The position numbers were made by a program, and so were the translations under genes. Shown in pieces: positions 1-7,132 of a stretch of 38,765 bases of DNA (positions are counted from its first letter, which is position 1; every line of letters begins with the position of its first letter). Location: the NCBI GenBank assembly GCA_030526295.1, contig JAUNDA010000012.1:1-38765 (forward strand), written 5' to 3'. Under the pieces are notes generated by a model. The model was not told where the DNA came from. It made no database searches and saw only the letters and a list, made by a program, of their open reading frames with translations. Origin of the DNA: Eubacteriales bacterium. GTDB lineage: Bacteria > Bacillota > Clostridia > Lachnospirales > Lachnospiraceae.

Positions 1-1450
1 CAAGGTCAAGCGTTAAATCGTAAAGGCCACGGTATTCAATCATTATGCTCTTTGATGCCTTGCCTGACGCAACATCAAGTGTTACAGGGAAGGTTACAGT
101 CGTTGAAGTGTATGACGTCTCCATTGCCCCGCCGACAATCTTTGCCGATATCGGGAAGCACTTATTTGGTATCGGAACAGTAAGTGTTCCGCTAAGTGTG
201 GTTGCGTAAACGTACTTGACCGGGAATTCGATATTGTATTCATAAATGTTGTTGTATCCCGTATCAAGACCTGTCGGGTTTACCATCGGATTGTAGTAGT
301 CAATCTTTATGGATTCATTTGTTCCTGTAGTTGCATCGACGATTGCACTGTCAGGCTCAAAGTATGCTGTTAATGCAGGTCTTACCACGTAGTCAGTGTC
401 GGAGGCAGACTCGATGGTTGAGACCGGAAGATCAATCCTAGAGGTTGACGGAAGCAGGTCGATGGTACAAGTCTTTTCGTCAAGCTCTCCTGCAGAAACT
501 CCGTAGAAGTTATTAAACCTGAAACTTGACTCAGGCATGTTTGTGGCTGCCGTATTGGCTGTTATATCCACATGGCCGCCATTAATAACTACATTGCTTG
601 TAAAGGCCGGGTTACCGTCCTCGATGCCGTATTCTCCATTAAGCGTGAGGTTTCCGCTATCGATGGTTAATGAGCCGGCTGGTCCCGGGTTTCCAAGAAG
701 GATTGCTCCGTGAAGTGCGCTTGTTATGTCGAGTGTACTATTCTCAATATTGATTGCACCTGTGTTTGTAACGATTCCAAAGCCGCTCATTTTTACGGGG
801 CCAGTCATGCCCATGGTCATAACCTCAAAAGCGTCAACGGTTACCGTACTGTCAGCAATATCGATGTTTCCATTTGCCCAAAGGCCCGTCATGGCCGAGG
901 TGATGTCAATTGTTGCATCGGCTATAATAAGGTTTCCGGTACAGTAAATGCCGTAGCCATAGTAGGCAGTGTCCTCATTAATAGTCAGTGTTCCGCTTCC
1001 ACATACCTTAAGATCATGCGGAATCAGATTGTATGAAGCGTCCTGGTGATATGTGCTGATGCCCTCACCTCCCGTATTTGTGATGGTACAGTCTCCAAGT
1101 ACGACAATTTCAAGGTCATCTACCCTTGAGAGAATTCCGGAGCCAAGGTACTCTAAAGAGCATCCCGTTGTAATCTCGGCATCTGTAAGAGTGAGCACAT
1201 TAATGTCTGGATCATAAACTGCCGTACCAGCTCCGCAGGCTACAGTGAGGTTATTACTTGTAATCCTGACATCATTAACCCAGAGGTCATAATTCACCGG
1301 AGTAGTGCTGTTAGTTGCAACGCCTCCTGTACCTGCTCCTGTGCCTGTTCCCGGAATAACAACATCCGCGAATGATGACATCGGAACAGTCATCAAAAGA
1401 ACAGTAAGACAAAGAAACCATGCTGTGAATTTTCTTAGTTTTGTCTTCAT
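1..1450 (-). CDS. Secreted surface protein with beta-helix-like region (partial, 3' end outside window)
   Basis: The frame is open from an ATG at 1450 to the left edge (about 483 codons, no stop), so the C-terminus is missing. GGAGG at 1460-1464 supports this start. The first ~28 residues form a classical signal peptide: basic MKTKLRK, a hydrophobic core, then a small-residue cleavage region near SSFAD. A Gly/Thr-rich linker follows. The next ~250 residues carry repeated short beta-strand units of the kind TITNTGGEGI, NLIIADATIDI and NIDIADSTVTV. These recur about every 20-30 residues, as in right-handed parallel beta-helix or carbohydrate-binding-domain surface proteins. The last visible part looks like beta-sandwich domains. 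The protein is probably exported and either wall-attached through the unseen C-terminus or released. Adhesin, polysaccharide-binding protein and polysaccharide lyase are all possible; no catalytic motif is visible. Confidence 0.8.
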   Translation of the reverse strand, partial: MKTKLRKFTAWFLCLTVLLMTVPMSSFADVVIPGTGTGAGTGGVATNSTTPVNYDLWVNDVRITSNNLTVACGAGTAVYDPDINVLTLTDAEITTGCSLEYLGSGILSRVDDLEIVVLGDCTITNTGGEGISTYHQDASYNLIPHDLKVCGSGTLTINEDTAYYGYGIYCTGNLIIADATIDITSAMTGLWANGNIDIADSTVTVDAFEVMTMGMTGPVKMSGFGIVTNTGAINIENSTLDITSALHGAILLGNPGPAGSLTIDSGNLTLNGEYGIEDGNPAFTSNVVINGGHVDITANTAATNMPESSFRFNNFYGVSAGELDEKTCTIDLLPSTSRIDLPVSTIESASDTDYVVRPALTAYFEPDSAIVDATTGTNESIKIDYYNPMVNPTGLDTGYNNIYEYNIEFPVKYVYATTLSGTLTVPIPNKCFPISAKIVGGAMETSYTSTTVTFPVTLDVASGKASKSIMIEYRGLYDLTLDL

Positions 1451-1776
1451 TGAAAAATTCCTCCATTGCACCGCTTTTAAAGATGGTGCTGTACGCTTTC
1501 CTAACCGGACAATCGCCCGATTATATATTTATAATATTTAGTAATATAAATAGGCCCGTATCAAAAAAGTAGGCCACATGCACGCCAGTTTTGCAAAAAA
1601 GTCACAAATTTATGGGGTCACAAGTGCGCCAATCTTTGAAAAAGCATATAAAAGGGGAGGTGAAAGCGATATAATTACAGATGCAATTATTCTTAGAATG
1701 GATTATTGTCGGCAGTTGGTTAATGCCGCAGCCTATAAGGAATCAAAAACACGAAAGATACAAAAGGTTACTTAAG
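1451..1776. other. Divergent intergenic region with 5' UTR hairpin and AT-rich promoter zone
   Basis: This stretch separates the leftward surface-protein gene from the rightward LuxR/MFS-like gene. On the minus strand a TATAAT lies at 1520-1525, but no good -35 box sits at the right distance. Between it and the start codon, GCACC/GGTGC arms at 1468-1472 and 1485-1489 form a short hairpin directly upstream of the Shine-Dalgarno. The 1520-1555 segment is almost pure A/T and may serve promoters in both directions. A 65-codon frame at 1578-1775 is open but has no credible ribosome binding site; it is treated as leader sequence. Confidence 0.4.
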
Positions 1777-3252
1777 ATGAGATATATGGGCAAACAGAGG
1801 CTGGTATGGTCCGTTATGCAGGCCGTACAGTTTTCAATTTATTTCTTCGCTTTTCTTTTGGCGGAGGCCATGGTTAATAACAGGGCGGCCGAGGTACTGG
1901 GATCTCAGGCGGTACTCCCGACCTATGCTGTCGGTCTTATTTTCACTGCAACCGGATACATTCTGTTTGGCATTTTCAAAAACATACTGAAGGTAATAAG
2001 CCACAGAAAGGCCGTAATGATGATTATCGGTCTTAGTGCCTCTGTATTTGCAGCGGGATTAATTGGTCTTAGCTCGGCACCTGCCGTTCTAACATGTTCC
2101 TTTGGCTACCTTCTGGCATTTGGATACATAGGCGGCTTTGTCCACTATTCGCTTGCCTATTCATGGCAGGGAAGCAGGCATCTTGGAAAGGTTATCGGAA
2201 TCGCAGCCGGCATTGCAGTATTTGCCCAGTATGCAATCCAGAACCTGGCTGGAGAGGCTATAGTCTTTCTTATTGCAATTTTCATCTCATCAATTGCAAT
2301 AATACTAATAGCCGTGTTTCCAAAATATGACTGGATTCTTGAGGATCCGCTTCCATACTCAAGGGAAGATACGACCGATGTCAGAAAAGCACTTGTCCTT
2401 ATTGTGGCAACCGTCATCATGACAGCGATTCTCAGCTTTAATGACAGCCTTATGGTATTAAAGGATGCCGAGAACGAGGTGAGCCTCTTTGCAGGCACAA
2501 GACTTTTTTACTGCCTGGGACTCATAATTGCCGGCTTCGTTGCAGATATTGCCGAAAGAAAATACCTTCCCCTTGTCACCATACTGGCAATGTTTCTTTC
2601 CATTGTTGCGGCGGCATTCCTGTCTGACCCATCATATTTTAACCTCAATATGAGCCTTATGTACTTTTACAGCGGTTTCTATGTAATGTACTTTACCGTA
2701 AGCTCAGTGGCATTTGCACCTCTTACACACACTCCGGGACTGTGGAGCGGTATCGGACGCATCACAAGAAGCCTTACTGCTGCATTGTTTGTAGTCGTTA
2801 CGTTATGGATTCCTGAAAGCATGAGTTCACTTTCAATAACCATAATCAGCTGCATTCTTTCAATGCTTCTCCTTATGGTATTCTTTGCAGACAGTGAGGC
2901 AAAAAGACGGGAGGAACAGAAAAAAGCGGAGGATAACATAGATAGCGAAATTAACGAGCCTGTAGAGGAAATCACTTCGGAAAAAGAAGTAACGGCAGAC
3001 ACTATGACAGAGGAAGAGCCCGAGGAAAGAAGGATAATGCTTTTTGCCAGTGAATACGGACTCACACCAAGGGAGACCGATGTTCTTAAGCTTCTTATCA
3101 TGACGGAGGACGGAACACAGGAGATAGTCGACACATTGATTATCTCGAGGAGGGTTCTCCAGCGCTACATTACGGCTATTTATGAGAAGACAGGCACGAA
3201 GACAAGAGTAGGCCTTATCAGAATGGTTCTCCTGGGAACCCGCAGGGAATAA
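1777..3252 (+). CDS. 12-TM MFS-like membrane protein fused to a LuxR-type HTH (membrane one-component regulator)
   Basis: The protein has 491 residues from this start. About twelve hydrophobic helices occupy residues ~10-390, arranged like a major facilitator transporter. A charged Glu/Lys-rich linker follows (~395-430), then a GerE/LuxR-type helix-turn-helix over the last ~65 residues. The HTH shows the LTPRETDVLKLL signature, followed by a recognition-helix region SRRVLQRYITAIYEKTG. It probably senses a ligand in or through the membrane and regulates transcription from the membrane. The frame stays open upstream to an ATG at 1681. I prefer the ATG at 1777 because AAAAGG at 1762-1767 is well spaced for it, and the extra residues (MQLFLEWIIVG...) are less plausible. 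The target is unknown; the divergent surface-protein gene is the obvious candidate. Fusion and topology are clear from the sequence; the role is inferred. Confidence 0.85.
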   Translation: MRYMGKQRLVWSVMQAVQFSIYFFAFLLAEAMVNNRAAEVLGSQAVLPTYAVGLIFTATGYILFGIFKNILKVISHRKAVMMIIGLSASVFAAGLIGLSSAPAVLTCSFGYLLAFGYIGGFVHYSLAYSWQGSRHLGKVIGIAAGIAVFAQYAIQNLAGEAIVFLIAIFISSIAIILIAVFPKYDWILEDPLPYSREDTTDVRKALVLIVATVIMTAILSFNDSLMVLKDAENEVSLFAGTRLFYCLGLIIAGFVADIAERKYLPLVTILAMFLSIVAAAFLSDPSYFNLNMSLMYFYSGFYVMYFTVSSVAFAPLTHTPGLWSGIGRITRSLTAALFVVVTLWIPESMSSLSITIISCILSMLLLMVFFADSEAKRREEQKKAEDNIDSEINEPVEEITSEKEVTADTMTEEEPEERRIMLFASEYGLTPRETDVLKLLIMTEDGTQEIVDTLIISRRVLQRYITAIYEKTGTKTRVGLIRMVLLGTRRE

Positions 3253-3360
3253 GGCTACGGCAGATAAGCATATGCCGAAAACGGATACTGATTAATTAAT
3301 TCTCAAAATAGTCTTTTTAAAGGCCATATACAAATCATCCATCTAATTTTAAAAAAAGTA

Positions 3361-3389
3361 TTTACAAGTGTGCCTCTTTATGCTAATAT
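3361..3389 (+). promoter_or_regulatory. Sigma-A-type promoter of tRNA-Gly
   Basis: TTTACA at 3361-3366 and TAATAT at 3384-3389 are separated by exactly 17 bp. Initiation is predicted near 3396, about 20 bp upstream of the mature tRNA. Confidence 0.75.
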
Positions 3390-3416
3390 ACTTCTTGCGT
3401 CTTTTATAGATGCCTT

Positions 3417-3487
3417 GCGGGTGTAGTACATCGGTAGTACGCCAGCCTTCCAAGCTGGATAGGTGGGTTCGACTCCCATCACCCGCT
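3417..3487 (+). tRNA. tRNA-Gly (anticodon TCC)
   Basis: The cloverleaf was read by eye. The acceptor arm 3417-3423 pairs with 3480-3486 over seven base pairs. The anticodon stem CCAGC/GCTGG encloses CTTCCAA, with TCC at 3449-3451. The T arm at 3463-3479 has the loop TTCGACT. The 3' CCA is not encoded and must be added post-transcriptionally. A promoter lies just upstream and a terminator just downstream, so it is transcribed on its own. Confidence 0.95.
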
Positions 3488-3493
3488 TTTTTG

Positions 3494-3530
3494 ATGCTCT
3501 GAACACGGATAAGTGTTCGGGGCATTTTTT
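3494..3530 (+). terminator. Rho-independent terminator of tRNA-Gly
   Basis: A 13-bp stem pairs 3494-3506 with 3513-3525, allowing G-U pairs, with a 6-nt loop and a T run to 3530. Confidence 0.85.
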
Positions 3531-3591
3531 ATTCCTATATAATGATGTCGGGAAATATTGAGAGATAGAGATATAGGACAAAACGAGTTGG

Positions 3592-3623
3592 TAAAAAAAG
3601 GGTCGGCATAAGCTGCCGGCCCT
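3592..3623 (-). terminator. Rho-independent terminator of the SDR gene
   Basis: Read on the minus strand, AGGGCCGGCA (3623-3614) pairs with TGCCGACCCT (3608-3599) around a 5-nt loop. It is followed by a seven-T run (plus-strand A run at 3593-3599). It lies 30 bp past the stop codon at 3653. Confidence 0.85.
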
Positions 3624-3652
3624 GTTGATTATGATGTATTTGATATTAAAGT

Positions 3653-4399
3653 TTAGCTGCGTGCTGCGCCGTCTACTGAAAGGATTTCTCCTGTTACGTA
3701 GCTTGCCATGTCTGAAGCAAGGAATACGAATGCATTTGCAACATCCTCAGGCTCTCCAACACGTCCGAGCGGAATTGTTGCGATAAGCGGCTTGATAACG
3801 CTCTCAGGAAGAACTGCAACCATGTCCGTTCTTGTAACTCCCGGTGCAACTGCATTAACACGGATGTTGTCCTTTCCAAGCTCTCTTGCAAGTGACTTTG
3901 TAAGTCCGTTTACGGCAAACTTTGATGCAGGATATGCACTTCCTGAAGGCTGGCCGTAGATACTAACCATTGAGCTTGTGTTGATGATGTTTCCGCCACC
4001 CTGCTGCTTCATGATGCGAGCAGCTGCCTGGCAGCAGATGAATACTGAGTTGAGGTTAAGGTCAACTGTCTTCTCAAAATCCTCAACCTTGTAATCATAA
4101 ATGCTTTCTCTTGCTGATACACCTGCGTTGTTTACGAGGATGTCAAGCTTGCCAAACTCAGCAACTGTCTTGTCGAGTGCCTCCTTAACAGCATCAGCGT
4201 CTGTAAGGCTCGGGCAAAGTCCGATAACGTTCTCTGTGAAGCCCTCCTCCTTAAGCTTTGCGATTGCCTGGTCAACTGTCTCCTGTCTTGATCCGAAAAG
4301 TGCTACCTTTGCACCCTCCTCAAGAAATCTTTTAACGATGGCATAACCGATTCCTCTTGTGCCGCCTGTAACGGCTGCAACCTTACCCTGTAAAAGCAT
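3653..4399 (-). CDS. Short-chain dehydrogenase/reductase (FabG-like)
   Basis: This is a 248-residue classical SDR, the usual length for the family. The Rossmann signature TGGTRGIG is at residues 11-18, NNAG at 90-93, and the catalytic Ser143, Tyr156 and Lys160 (YPASK) are all present. The members closest by eye are 3-oxoacyl-ACP reductases, which reduce a ketone to an alcohol with NAD(P)H in the cytoplasm. A sugar or steroid dehydrogenase cannot be excluded. The start at 4399 is chosen because AAAGGAG sits immediately upstream; a TTG six codons earlier lies inside that ribosome binding site. The gene has its own promoter and terminator and is therefore monocistronic. There are no fatty-acid synthesis genes nearby, so a housekeeping FabG role is less likely than a stand-alone reductase. 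Confidence 0.85.
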   Translation of the reverse strand: MLLQGKVAAVTGGTRGIGYAIVKRFLEEGAKVALFGSRQETVDQAIAKLKEEGFTENVIGLCPSLTDADAVKEALDKTVAEFGKLDILVNNAGVSARESIYDYKVEDFEKTVDLNLNSVFICCQAAARIMKQQGGGNIINTSSMVSIYGQPSGSAYPASKFAVNGLTKSLARELGKDNIRVNAVAPGVTRTDMVAVLPESVIKPLIATIPLGRVGEPEDVANAFVFLASDMASYVTGEILSVDGAARS

Positions 4400-4465
4400 T
4401 TTTAATTCTCCTTTCAAACTGAAAACACATTCTTATGTGTTGATTTTCTTTCTGTCGTTATGAAT

Positions 4466-4495
4466 ATTATAACAGATATTTTTAGCAATTGTTAC
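4466..4495 (-). promoter_or_regulatory. Putative sigma-A promoter of the SDR gene
   Basis: On the minus strand, GTAACA (4495-4490) and TATAAT (4471-4466) are 18 bp apart. The -10 box is perfect and the -35 box matches 4 of 6. It lies about 65 bp upstream of the start codon. Confidence 0.55.
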
Positions 4496-4533
4496 AGCAT
4501 TAACAAAGTTCTACATGTGCGTCACTTAGCTAA

Positions 4534-4634
4534 GCATCATGCTCACGCCATTTGTGTATTATGACAAAAATGCTCATAAAACCGTTATTTTCTCGCATAT
4601 GCTGGATATATCCCGCGGAATATACCCATGCTCA
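4534..4634. repeat. Intergenic stretch with three TGAGCAT/ATGCTCA words
   Basis: The word ATGCTCA (TGAGCAT on the minus strand) occurs at 4539-4545, 4570-4576 and 4628-4634, between the MATE gene end and the SDR promoter. GCATCATGCTCA at 4534-4545 is repeated exactly at 20786-20797. The last copy overlaps the MATE stop codon. The same word recurs in two other noncoding regions of this window, suggesting a dispersed noncoding repeat family. Confidence 0.4.
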
Positions 4635-5999
4635 TGTCAGGTTGCGAAGCCACTTTTTCTTCCTGTAGCGGATAAGACATGCGAAGGTTTTTAATACCTC
4701 CTCCAGGAGGCTCAGGGCATAGACCGCAACAATTGGAAGCTTCCACACAAATGCCCCAAGAAGCACAAGCGGAAGTGCAACAAACCATACACCCGATGAG
4801 TCAAGCACCATGCTCGCCTTTGAATCACCGCCTGAGCGCAAAATTCCCACAATGACTATGCAGTAAACATAGTAGAACGGAATGGTGCAGGCATAAACTC
4901 CCATGCATCCGACAGCTCCGTTAAATACCTCCTCCGAGACATCGAAAAATCCCATAACCGGTACCCTTATGAGAAGAATTGTTGCCGAGCACATGAGCGC
5001 AATGCATATTCCAAGGACTATGAGCTTACGTGAATGGTCCCATGCCTCCTTTACCTTTCCAGCACCAAGCTCCATTCCAAGAAGCACAAGCGATGCCGAG
5101 GCAAGGCCGTTTGCCGCGGTATTAAAGATTTTGATGACATTGTCAGTAATGGTAACAACAGCGGTCGCCTTATCTCCCATATGTCCATAGCCCACATAGT
5201 ATAGGCTTGTTCCAAGTCCCCATAAAACCTCGTTTATCATGATGGGCACAGAACACTTAATGAACTTAGCTGTAAACTCAGGGCTCCATCCAAAGAAATG
5301 GCTGAGCTTTGCCTTTAGTATTTTATCCTTTGCGACGATGAATCCCACTAGAATCATCATTTCCGCAAATCTTGCAAGTACGGTCGCTATTGCAGCACCC
5401 ACAATTCCAAGTGCAGGGAATCCGAAGGCTCCGTAAATAAGGCAGTAGTTAAAAAAGACATTTGAAAGTATCGAAACAATTGACGATACAGCTGTCACCT
5501 TAACCCTGTAGGTGGACTTAAGAAAGCTTGAAAGAATCGACGAAACCGCAAAAAGAAGATATGACAGTCCGGATGCCCTGAGATACATGATTCCTGCCGC
5601 TGTTGATTCAGGACTTGTTGTGAAGATTCCCATGATAAGCCCCGGGAAAAAGGTCGCTACCACAAAAAACAAAAGGCCGCAGAAAATATTTATGATGAAA
5701 CCGAGGCTAAAGGTCTTCCTCACATTGTCCTCATTACCCGCACCGTAATACTGTGCCATCAAAAGGCCCGCACCCGAATGAACTCCGAATACGACACTTG
5801 TAAACACATAGAAAAACTTGTTTGCGAGTCCGACAGCCGATATGGAAACCTCACCAAGAGTTCCAACCATCATTGTATCAACAAGGTTTGTGACTGTTGT
5901 AAGAACATATGTAAGAATAACAGACAGCGAAAAATCCGCTGTCCTTCTTAAAAAGCTTTTATCCTTAAATGTATCCCTTACAAGTGCAAATATCTTCAT
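4632..5999 (-). CDS. MATE family efflux transporter
   Basis: The protein has 455 residues with about twelve hydrophobic helices in two homologous halves. The N-terminal segment reads LTYVLTTVTNLVDTMMVG and then GEVSISAVGLANK, the pattern of helix 1 and the following loop in multidrug and toxic compound extrusion proteins. Such proteins export drugs or metabolites across the cytoplasmic membrane in exchange for Na+ or H+. The frame opens at 6131, but residues 1-44 of that version (MAVWTKNPFYF...) do not look like a MATE N-terminus, so Met45 at 5999 is taken. Its ribosome binding site is weak (AAAAAG), so the start is uncertain. No regulator is adjacent, and substrate specificity cannot be read from the sequence. 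Confidence 0.85.
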   Translation of the reverse strand: MKIFALVRDTFKDKSFLRRTADFSLSVILTYVLTTVTNLVDTMMVGTLGEVSISAVGLANKFFYVFTSVVFGVHSGAGLLMAQYYGAGNEDNVRKTFSLGFIINIFCGLLFFVVATFFPGLIMGIFTTSPESTAAGIMYLRASGLSYLLFAVSSILSSFLKSTYRVKVTAVSSIVSILSNVFFNYCLIYGAFGFPALGIVGAAIATVLARFAEMMILVGFIVAKDKILKAKLSHFFGWSPEFTAKFIKCSVPIMINEVLWGLGTSLYYVGYGHMGDKATAVVTITDNVIKIFNTAANGLASASLVLLGMELGAGKVKEAWDHSRKLIVLGICIALMCSATILLIRVPVMGFFDVSEEVFNGAVGCMGVYACTIPFYYVYCIVIVGILRSGGDSKASMVLDSSGVWFVALPLVLLGAFVWKLPIVAVYALSLLEEVLKTFACLIRYRKKKWLRNLT

Positions 6000-6298
6000 T
6001 CTTTTTCTGTGACTGATGTAAATATCTAATGTTTTCCCACACAATAAAGCCTCACACCTTGACAACCTCATTGCCGTGGCTATCTGCCATTCATTCTGAA
6101 AATAAAATGGATTTTTTGTCCAAACAGCCATAAAGATAGCACAGAAGTTGCTTTCTGTGAAGCATAAGAGAAATCATTTTACAATAATACCTCTGTGTGA
6201 TAAATTTGAAATGATAGCAATGATTTGGTACAGAAAGAATTCTCAATTGTATTACCTGAAATTCTGTATACGCAAGGTCCCGTGAAAGGAGACGTTTA

Positions 6299-7054
6299 AT
6301 GGTTAAGTGTAATAAATGCCAGGCAGAAAATCTTGATAGTGCTTTATTTTGCTGCGGATGTGGCGAAAGGCTTACGGATGTGACAAAAGAAGTAAAACCG
6401 AAGGCACAGGCCGAATTTGATAAGGGAAATTACGATAATATCGGTGATAGGGTTGTTCTTTACCCTGACGGAAAATACAGATGGGTATATGAGCTCAATA
6501 TGCTTAAGACTCCGATTCTTCTTTTTACAATCCTTAAGGTTATGCTCATATGTGCTGCAGCCCCCGCACTTGTGATGCTTTTTAGCACAATCGGATCTGA
6601 GGGATTTTTCGGTGCGATTTTAGTGGGACTTCAGACATTTGCCATCACCTACGGAATCATGTTTGTTCTCTCCATTGTAGCATACCTCATTCTTGCAGCA
6701 ATTTACGGAGGAAAGTATGTTGTTGTGTTTGAGATGGATGACAGGGGAATTGAGCACATCCAGCAGAAGAAGCAGTTTAAGAAGGCCGAGGTAATCGGAG
6801 AACTCCTTTTAATCGCCGGTGCATTGAAAAACAACCCCGGGGCAATGGGAAAGGGTCTCCTTACAGCATCACATTCAAGCATCTACTCACCCTTTGAGGT
6901 AGTTAAGAAGGTAATCCTTATTCCGGATAAATGCACTATTAAGCTTAACTCCCTTTTTGCCAAGAACCAGATTTATCTTCCTTATGAGGACTATGCATTT
7001 GTAATGGAATACATACTTTTACGATGCCACAATGCTAAAGTAATAGAGAAATAA
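6299..7054 (+). CDS. Zinc-ribbon membrane protein (251 aa)
   Basis: An N-terminal zinc ribbon has Cys4, Cys7, Cys18 and Cys21. After a short linker come hydrophobic segments at about residues 71-98 and 104-136, then a C-terminal cytoplasmic-looking domain of ~110 residues with no motif I recognise. The start is fixed by AAAGGAG upstream of ATG 6299. It is transcribed towards a bidirectional terminator shared with the next gene. Two further proteins with the same kind of N-terminal zinc ribbon follow on the opposite strand (7133-10075 and 10164-11486), so the three may share a membrane-associated role. The function is unknown. Confidence 0.8.
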   Translation: MVKCNKCQAENLDSALFCCGCGERLTDVTKEVKPKAQAEFDKGNYDNIGDRVVLYPDGKYRWVYELNMLKTPILLFTILKVMLICAAAPALVMLFSTIGSEGFFGAILVGLQTFAITYGIMFVLSIVAYLILAAIYGGKYVVVFEMDDRGIEHIQQKKQFKKAEVIGELLLIAGALKNNPGAMGKGLLTASHSSIYSPFEVVKKVILIPDKCTIKLNSLFAKNQIYLPYEDYAFVMEYILLRCHNAKVIEK

Positions 7055-7081
7055 AGAGAAAAAATTATATACCAAGCATAT

Positions 7082-7110
7082 AAATGGCAGGCCTTGAAGC
7101 CTGCCATTTT
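7082..7110. terminator. Bidirectional terminator between convergent zinc-ribbon genes
   Basis: A perfect 11-bp stem pairs 7082-7092 with 7099-7109 around a 6-nt loop. The stem ends in A/T runs on both sides, so it can end transcripts from both the left and the right gene. Confidence 0.85.
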
Positions 7111-7132
7111 TACTGTTTATTTTCTTTTTGTG

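Noticed and set aside
710..1036. Plus-strand frames inside the surface-protein gene
   Set aside because: They are antisense shadows of a well-supported minus-strand gene with signal peptide and ribosome binding site.
1468..1489. Possible riboswitch in the 5' UTR of the surface-protein gene
   Set aside because: The hairpin is short and shows no c-di-GMP or other known aptamer consensus; too little to name one.
1578..1775. 65-codon open frame ending one base before the LuxR/MFS-like start
   Set aside because: No credible ribosome binding site, no recognisable domain, and it lies in the leader of the next gene.
2157..3134. Minus-strand frames within the LuxR/MFS-like gene
   Set aside because: Ser/Ile-rich, no start signals; typical antisense shadows of a membrane protein gene.
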